NCBI GenBank assembly: GCA_023974075.1
Contig: CM043792.1
Span: forward strand, 23,689,514 to 23,753,513
Direction: 5' to 3'
DNA: 64,000 nt
Origin: Chaenocephalus aceratus
Lineage: Eukaryota > Chordata > Actinopteri > Perciformes > Channichthyidae
Shown one piece after another: positions 56,607 through 64,000 of the stretch. Numbering within the stretch: the first letter of the stretch is position 1; each line of letters opens with the position of its first letter. The notes under the pieces are model-generated. The model worked only from the letters and a program-made list of their open reading frames with translations, was not told where the DNA came from and ran no database searches. The translations under genes and the position numbers were made by a program.

Positions 56607-59600
56607 GTAAAAAACATTAATTTAAAAGCAGTCTTAAGAGGCACTGGGAGTTACACTCACCCAACCAATCAATATCAAATCAGTGGAGACACCTTACATT
56701 TACACCTGCTAGAATTGTGTTGAATTAGGACAAATATGTCATGTTGTTTGTTCACACTCACTCTTGATGACAGAAAGATGAAGAAACACACACAAAGAGA
56801 CACCTTGGTGAATATTTAATTTCAAATGTTTTATTTGTGTTATAGTAATGCCACTATAAAATCATTGGTATGACTCAGGCACTAGGAAACTGGGTTAGCA
56901 GTGTCTCCAGATAGTTGAAGTCCTCTCACGGAGAGCTTTGTGAAGTAGTAGGAGCAGAGGTGACACAGAGACATACTGTATCGTCAGGGATACTATGATT
57001 AATTACTATGGGCTTTGTTTCACCAGAGGAATTGCAGAAGCATAGAGATAAGGGGCTTTTGGCATTACAAAGCAGTTTACACAACATAAACACTTTCTTT
57101 CCAGGGAGTGTGTGCAGGGAGGCTTTATATGTGTGTCTCCATTGGTGTTCATTAAAGACCTGTTCTAATACACTGTGGCATTTCTCAACCTCTCCGTCCA
57201 CATCTATCAACCACGGATCCTTTTAAGTGAGGATTTTGCCCTGACTAATCTGGTGACATTGGTTATCTACCGACTAATTGTTAATAGCATGATGCTGTGC
57301 TGTTGCCCAGATGAAAAGCTTGCGGTGGAGATAAGGGAGAGGGCAGGACACCCGCATCGCTGGATTAACTCAATACCTTCCAGACTCATTCAATTGATCC
57401 GAGCCCCCAGAGTGCATCTGAACACAAAGAGAGTTGAGGCTTTGATCCAAGATCCACAAGAGAAAAAGAGGGAAGTGTGCAGGACGGATGAATAGGTGGA
57501 GAGGGAGGGAACAAATCCACATGGGTTTAGTGTTCCTATGACTGCAGACATGGATGTTTGAAGGATCTTTTGATCTGCTCAAAAATCTATCATACTCTTG
57601 CATCTACAACATTTTAGTGGCTTTTTGGTGAAGTTACTTAGAGGTATAATACGTAATATTTCAGCATTAAAATATCGAAAAATTACTAATTTCTTTTGAA
57701 TTTTGTACTTTAATTTTTTTTTTAGCTAAAACAAATAAGTCATTTTAATCAAGTAAAAAAGGTATATTTGGTCGCCTATAATGGCGTTACAGTTTCTTTG
57801 CGCATGCTTCAGTGCTGTAAGCCAGAAGCTGTATACATTTAAGGCACTTTTTTATTGGGGTCGTTTTACAAATATTTTTAACCAGATGAAGGATTTTAGT
57901 CTTCGAAGTCTGAATCATAAGCAATGAGAGAAACAAGCAGAGCGAACATTAGCATTTAGCTCGCAGTCTCTGCCCCACCAGGGAAACACATGTTGTTTCT
58001 TTAACAGGAAAGGTTTTCCTGTTAAAAATCAATCGGAGGGTTTGAGAGGAGGATTCTTCTGTTTATAATTTGTCTCCTTGTAAAAACCAATAAAGGAATC
58101 CAAACTGGGAGAAGATGACTGCAATACTTGTAATGGTGGTAAGGAAAAATACTCTCTTGAGCCCACGCTACCAAACTGCATATTTCGTTATTACTTTTAT
58201 AAAGAGATCCCTATTGGCAGAAATATTACATATTGGGCATTTAAGGGAGAAGTTCTCTTAATGTCTACTCAATGTATTTATTTTGTCCATCTGATTGCCA
58301 TTCCCTTTATATCAACAGACAGAAAAGCTTCCTCCAAACCAGGCTGCTCATTGTACAAAACGTTCTGTTCCTCCCTTGGTATGGCTAAGGTCAAAACAAT
58401 TGTTTGTCATTTCAGGCAAGAGAAATGAGGAGGAGATGAGAGGCAAGGAGAGGGAGAGGGAGGTGTTTTTTCCTCTCTTGGTTATTTTTAGGCTTGATTC
58501 TGGCCAGGGCTGGAACAGTGTGTACTGAACCCCACTGCGACGGAGAAGTGAAACACACTGGCCAATAGACACTATAAATAACCTGATACACTGGTCCAAA
58601 GTGTGCAAACACAAAGACAAATGACAGGCTAACGTGCATGTTAGCGTACAGTGAGAGATGAGTGGAAAGCTCTTCCTGCGTAAGTGCTGAATGACAGAGA
58701 ATCGTAGAGTAGCTTGATAGATAACCTGTATCTTACTGTACATACAGCAGAGAGCAGTACCAGCTTGTCAAGTTCTCATCAAATGTTGATAGAGTGCAAA
58801 GGGAAACTATATCCGGGTGTTGTTTACCGCCATGGTCACTTCCACAAGTCTTTGTCTCTCACACAGGGATATAAAGCTGGACTTAAATCAGGAACAAATC
58901 TGAATCTCTTTTCAGGCCATTTTTCAAGTCCATGTATCTGTCCACATACTCTATGTCATCATCCCTTAAAGAAGCATAAACATATTTGTTTTCCCAGAAG
59001 CCCCATGGTTTCAATAGTGCGACCTCTGAACTGCTGCAGTGAGTGGCATATCTGAGCTCCAGGTCACATGATCCATAACCGCCAGTCCTCCATTGAGACT
59101 GGAAGCGAACGATGGCCAGTGACCTGAGTTAGAGCGACTTGATGACAGCAGTATGTTGTATTTTGAGCAGGACATTTCATTTTTTTCCAGTTTTTAACAC
59201 ATTTCGTTAAGGCCTTATGCCATTCATCTTGTTTTATCTATATACAAATGTACCATATCTTGTAGAGATGGCCTTTATTGGACAGTTTTAATTAGCTAAC
59301 ATATCATCCATTATGTTCACTTGGCACTACACTGCGGTTAAGTATTTATCTCTTTTTTTGGGACACACATCAAAGGATTTGAAGCAAGGCAGGGCACCTT
59401 TAATTTCCCTGTACAGGAAAACTGTGTACAAAGTAATGACAATATCTTGGTTCACAGTTACGGCTCTGGAGCACACTAAATTACATCAGTATATCAAAGG
59501 ATAAGTCTGATTTGTTTTATCACCACCCTTGGAAGATACATGTACATGATATATAGGCACGGGAAGTGTTTGCCTTAAGAGGGGAGGAAATGAGCTGCAG

Positions 59601-59866
59601 CTACAACAAAGGCCTGGAAATTAAATGTCAGCACATACATTCAATTATGCATGCTTTAAGCATAGAGGGCAAAGAGATCCAGTAGGGACACAAACACAGA
59701 GAGTGGATATGTGACCTTGAAAGCAACGATAAAGCTGCATACAAAGACCACTTATGAACTACTGTACATCACAATAAAAAGAAAAGAGGTGAACAGGAGG
59801 AATAATAGAACAGATAGGATGACACAAAGATGAGAATAGAAAAGAGAAACAATAATAAAGGATTTA
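56607..59866. other. Intron 2, nothing recognised
   Basis: Non-coding. The segment 57640-58110 looks repeat-like in composition, but I found no end structure. The segment at 58980-59010 superficially resembles prkca exon 2 and was rejected. Confidence 0.4.
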
Positions 59867-60442
59867 TCCTTTAACGCCCACATAAAATCAATCTCAAGGA
59901 CCGCCTACTTCCATCTACGTAACATTGCAAAAATCAGGCATATCTTGCCTCAAAACGATGCAGAGAAACTAGTCCATGCATTTGTTACTTCAAGGCTGGA
60001 TTATTGTAACTCTTTATTATCAGGGTGTACCAAGAAGTCAGTCAAGTCGCTTCAGCTGATTCAAAATGCTGCAGCTCGTGTACTAACCAGAGTTAGGAAA
60101 AGGGACCACATTACTCCTGTTCTGGCTGCCTTACACTGGCTCCCTATAGAACACAGGATAGCATTTAAAATTATTCTTCTCGCCTACAAAGCCCTTAATG
60201 GGCAGGCGCCATCTTACCTTAAAGAACTCATTATACCCTACTGTCTTATGGCATTGCGTTCCAAGATTGCCGGGTTGTTGGTTGTTCCTAGAGTCTCTAA
60301 AAGTACAATGGGAGCCAGAGCCTTTTCTTATCAAGCTCCACATTTGTGGAATCAGCTTCCAGTTTGTGTTCGGGCGGCAGACACCCTATCCGTTTTTAAG
60401 AGTGCGCTTAAGACCTTCCTTTTTGATAAAGCTTATAGTTAG
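59867..60442 (+). pseudogene. L2 LINE ORF2 C-terminal fragment (open)
   Basis: The frame is open from SFNAHIKSISRTAYFHLRNI through HAFVTSRLDYCNSLLSG, LQLIQNAAARVLTRVRKRDH and ITPVLAALHWLPIEHRIAFK. It continues with FSYQAPHLWNQLPVCVRAAD to a natural stop TAG at 60440-60442. This is the thumb/C-terminal region that follows the RT palm in L2/CR1-group LINEs. About 190 residues remain of a protein of 900 or more; the catalytic FADD box and endonuclease are absent because of 5' truncation. The fragment has no internal stop, unlike the L2 copy at 38856-41200, so it is probably the younger insertion. No start codon or promoter belongs to it. Confidence 0.9.
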
Positions 60443-61036
60443 GGCTGATTAGATTCAGCCCCTAGTTTTGCTGATATAGGCTTAGTTTGTCGGGGGACAT
60501 CTTACTTCTTCCTTCTCTCTGTCTATACCCGTCTACTCTCATGTTCCGATTAACCCAGCTTCCCCAAATGTCTTTCTTTTTGGTGTCTATATACGACGGG
60601 ATCCGGAGTCATGGATGATCCTGCGGTCCTGTGTCCTGGATCGCGAGCCCTGGATCGCAAGTCGTGGCTGTGGTCCTGGATCATAGGTCCTGGATGGATA
60701 TCCTCGTGGATTCATCTTCCTATTATACACACATGCATTTCCAAACATTTGGACTACCTATGTTGCAAATGTATTATCTTTTCAATTTACACACGGCATC
60801 TATTGCACGTCTGTCCGTCCTGGGAGAGGGATCCCTCCTCTGCTGCTCTCCCTGAGGTTTCTCCCATTTTTTTCCTTTAAACTGGGTTTTCTTTGGAAGT
60901 TTTTCCTTGAGGGTCTAAGGACAGAGGGTGTCGTATTGTCATACTGATATTTTGTACAAACTGTGAAGTCCACTGAGACAAACGTAACATTTGTGATATT
61001 GGGCTATATAAATAAACATTGATTGATTGATTGATA
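59867..61036 (+). mobile_element. 5'-truncated L2-clade LINE
   Basis: Coding C-terminus (59867-60442), then a 590-bp 3' UTR ending in GGGCTATATAAATAAACATT and a GATT tail (61021-61034). The abrupt 5' end is typical of incomplete target-primed reverse transcription. A target duplication was not identified. Confidence 0.9.
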
Positions 61037-62121
61037 AAAAGCGTTCTCCTTGTCTCTCCGAGAAGGGCGTACACACAACTTTCCCAGAACTGTGTTTGTG
61101 TCTGACAATTACTGTATCTCCATCGCCACAACACCTTGCTGTATGAATATGCATGTGTTTGATTGTTTGAGTACGCAGTATGTGCATATAGAAAGAATTG
61201 TCATTTCTGCAAGGGAGAGGGGAGTTGCAACAGAGTAGAAAACACCTCAGGGGAGTTTCAGCACAGCAGGGAGGCTGCTCACACGAAGCATAACAAAACA
61301 TTCGTCACAAACTCACTGAACTGCTGTGTGTTGACGTATAGGGGAAACCTCATAACATCTGATTGGTTTGGAGAACGGAGGACTTTGAGTGAGGTTCAAA
61401 GTGAATCGGCCCTGTCAGATATCATCACTGCACTACTGCTGTCCTAAGTCTCCTCCCTCACAGCCCTGCAGGTCTGCAGTGATGGCAGTTACCACCTTGC
61501 CTCCATGTCTACTGAGATCTGTGTTTGATTATGCATGTCTGGGTAGCTTGTAACAGCAGACACAGACAGTGGAGACGATGTCCCCAGGGTGCTAGCTTGT
61601 TTTTGTTTTATTTGCATGGTGTGATTTGTTTTTCTCACTTACCTGTCACACAGTAAAACAAGACAAAAACAGCCACACAAATTAAAATGATGTTGTATGT
61701 CTTTACACAATGACATTTTTGATTAATAGTCATCAGTAATATAAGTGGGTATTAGGGTGATAATAGAAAAGCTAGAACAGCTATGCCTACATACAGTATT
61801 ACACAATCTGAAATATCATATCATAATACAATATCGATAAATTGCCAAGCTCTACACAAGGCTGACATATTTTTCCTTAATACTTTAATTTATGACCTAT
61901 TATTACATGGTAAAGATTATACCTACTAACAACAGAATGTCAATATGAACATAGCCTGCTGACGTAATGAATTTAGCTAAAATCTCCATTGTGCCTAAGT
62001 CTGGGTCTCTGGTCTCTGATCGTTTTCCATGTCATTAGCTGCCTAACATGCCTGAAAAATAAGCATACATGCCAGCTAGACATACAAATTAATGCATGCA
62101 TGCATTATCAGGTATGATACT
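61037..62121. other. Intron 2, nothing recognised
   Basis: Non-coding sequence. Confidence 0.45.

Positions 62122-62506
<385 letters not shown>

Positions 62507-62550
<44 letters not shown>
62507..62550. repeat. (GATT)n microsatellite
   Basis: Eleven tetranucleotide units. The same GATT unit ends the L2 LINE at 61021, so it could mark a vanished LINE tail. Confidence 0.95.
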
Positions 62551-62766
62551 GCACACATAAACACTTTCGATCACTACTTATGAACTATAGCATTTATGTC
62601 AAACAAAACAGACACACCAGCATGCACTTACAGCTACAGTGAAAAATCAATAGGGCATACAGTACTACGTCTGGTTCTCTTGTCTCCTCATATTCATATT
62701 CACATTTCACATTTATGCAAACACATAGAGAGCAGTCAGGTCCTGCCTCGGTGGGGTGTGCACAGT

Positions 62767-62768
<2 letters not shown>

Positions 62769-62842
<74 letters not shown>
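62769..62842. repeat. (CA)n microsatellite
   Basis: About 74 bases of uninterrupted CA. Confidence 0.98.
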
Positions 62843-62845
<3 letters not shown>

Positions 62846-64000
62846 TAGTCAGTGATGTATCACCTGCAGTGGTCCGTGTAGCGGTGTCTGTGTATCAGGT
62901 GTCACAGTGGTAGTAACGTAATGAGTCTAGCTAGCTGTGGTCCATACAGAGACTCTCAGGCTGACACAGACAGGACCAAAATAAACTGGCTATCATTGAG
63001 ATATGTAACCAACACAATTCAAACAATATTGCATCTTCACAAAATATACATACATGCTCGAACACAGTCACGCCTGAGGTATCACCTATCCAATGACTCA
63101 TGCTTCTATGTGCGCAGCCTACACACACACAGAGCAGGCGGTCGGGCAAAGGGCAAAGGTCACAGCCAGGTTCTAGGCTGCAGTCGAATAGTCCAAAGAT
63201 CAGCTCCTAAATTCTAACCCTATCTCCTATTCCTTGACCTGTGAGTGAAACGTCACGGGGTTAAGGGATAGTGGATAGGAGAATTCAAAAGGACTTAGGA
63301 GAAGAGACTGCGGTGCTTTAGAGAATCCGAATGCACTTTCACTATCCGACGTGTTTATGATGCTCCAGCGGACGTCCTGAATGTGCGTCTGCTGCTGTGG
63401 GGAAACTATGGAAACTACAGTTTTCTATACAGCGGACTACAACATGGATGTTTAATAAGAACGAGGGACTACTGTAAACTCATCTAGAGACTCTGCACCG
63501 TGCTCTGATGCTGCTGCTTTGCTTTATGAACGTGGACAACAGAGAAACATATTCTTCAGGACCAAAGTTGGAATTGAAATAAAAAAGGAAAGTGAAACTT
63601 ATGCTCGTCACCCTCTCCCTCCGGTCCACATGAATAGCCTACTAATGATCCCAAAGATTGTATGAACTATGAAAAGATCTTAAAAATAAATACAGATGTA
63701 TTTATTATAAACGTTAGTCCTTAACATCTATCACTGTGTATATCACCATTCAAACATCTTTTAAAAGTTGAACAAACTCCACACAGCTCAGTAAAGACTG
63801 TGAGATGTTGACTTTATTTGATCATTTCAGTAAAAACTAACGTTCATATTTCTCTTTTGATTATAATACTGATGAACGTTCAAAACAAAGCACTTTGGCA
63901 ACTTACCACCTATGTTTTAAAATGCTTAATAAGCACCGTAACTTTCATGATATAATTTCTCGGTCATAATCGGTTGTTTCCGTGAACGGCCGACTGTTGA
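62843..64000. other. Intron 2, with a possible small inverted-repeat element (63205-63302)
   Basis: Around 63207-63300, CTCCTAAATTCTAACCCTAT and TCTCCTATTCC are loosely mirrored by GGATAGGAGAATT and GGACTTAGGAG, suggesting a small degraded palindromic repeat. Nothing else is recognised. Confidence 0.35.

Noticed and set aside
58981..59010. Minus-strand segment ATGGGGCTTCTGGGAAAACA resembling the start of prkca exon 2 (WGFGKQGF)
   Set aside because: The frame gives WGFWENKY, there is no AG acceptor directly before it and no GT donor at the expected 32-bp distance. Chance similarity.
62507..62550. GATT repeat as a CRISPR-like or other spaced array
   Set aside because: A simple tetranucleotide microsatellite without spacers; the organism is a vertebrate.

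Overview
The window is vertebrate, almost certainly teleost fish, nuclear DNA. It holds three coding exons of one gene on the minus strand. All three are recognisable from their splice sites, exact exon lengths and zinc-binding residues as parts of the regulatory region of conventional protein kinase C alpha (prkca; a teleost may carry two paralogues). Transcription runs from high to low coordinates: exon 3 (49088-49170, end of C1A), exon 4 (7560-7671, most of C1B) and exon 5 (4768-4896, end of C1B and start of C2), using human PRKCA exon numbering. Exons 1-2 must lie beyond 64000 and exon 6 onward before 1. Everything else is intron: more than 14.8 kb of intron 2, 41.4 kb of intron 3, 2.7 kb of intron 4 and more than 4.7 kb of intron 5.

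The introns are packed with transposable elements, mostly old, broken and nested. From low to high coordinates: a hAT copy with a transposase C-terminal relic (1738-2978); two nested non-autonomous hATs (3371-4505 with 3801-4285 inside); two inverted copies of a telomere-like GGGTTA repeat unit bounded by CA/TG microsatellites (7128-7418 and 21070-21322); small inverted-repeat elements (13200-13434, 24891-25207); a minus-strand L2-clade LINE (29581-29768 plus 38856-41200) split by a 9-kb long-inverted-repeat element (29778-38846). That element has itself been invaded by a further 6-kb repeat and a hAT (30153-31240). A TTAA-flanked MITE (39612-39971) sits inside the LINE.

Between 44 kb and the end are a second MITE of the TTAAAGAGGCC family (44068-44485), a hAT with a BED zinc-finger relic (50349-51071), a 4.2-kb DIRS-type tyrosine-recombinase retrotransposon (52062-56241) and a 5'-truncated L2 LINE (59867-61036). 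The DIRS copy has inverted terminal repeats and an internal complementary region, but its reverse transcriptase is deleted, it carries two frameshifts, one putative catalytic Arg is replaced, and a 30-bp hairpin lies between its last two catalytic motifs. About sixteen CA/TG tracts punctuate the window, the largest 140-160 bp.

No prokaryotic-style operon, CRISPR array, rRNA or tRNA gene was recognised. The window is best read as a host kinase gene whose introns record successive transposon insertions. The most unusual signals are structural: exact target-site duplications that let the nesting order be read, and three near-perfect short-loop hairpins, all inside mobile elements.
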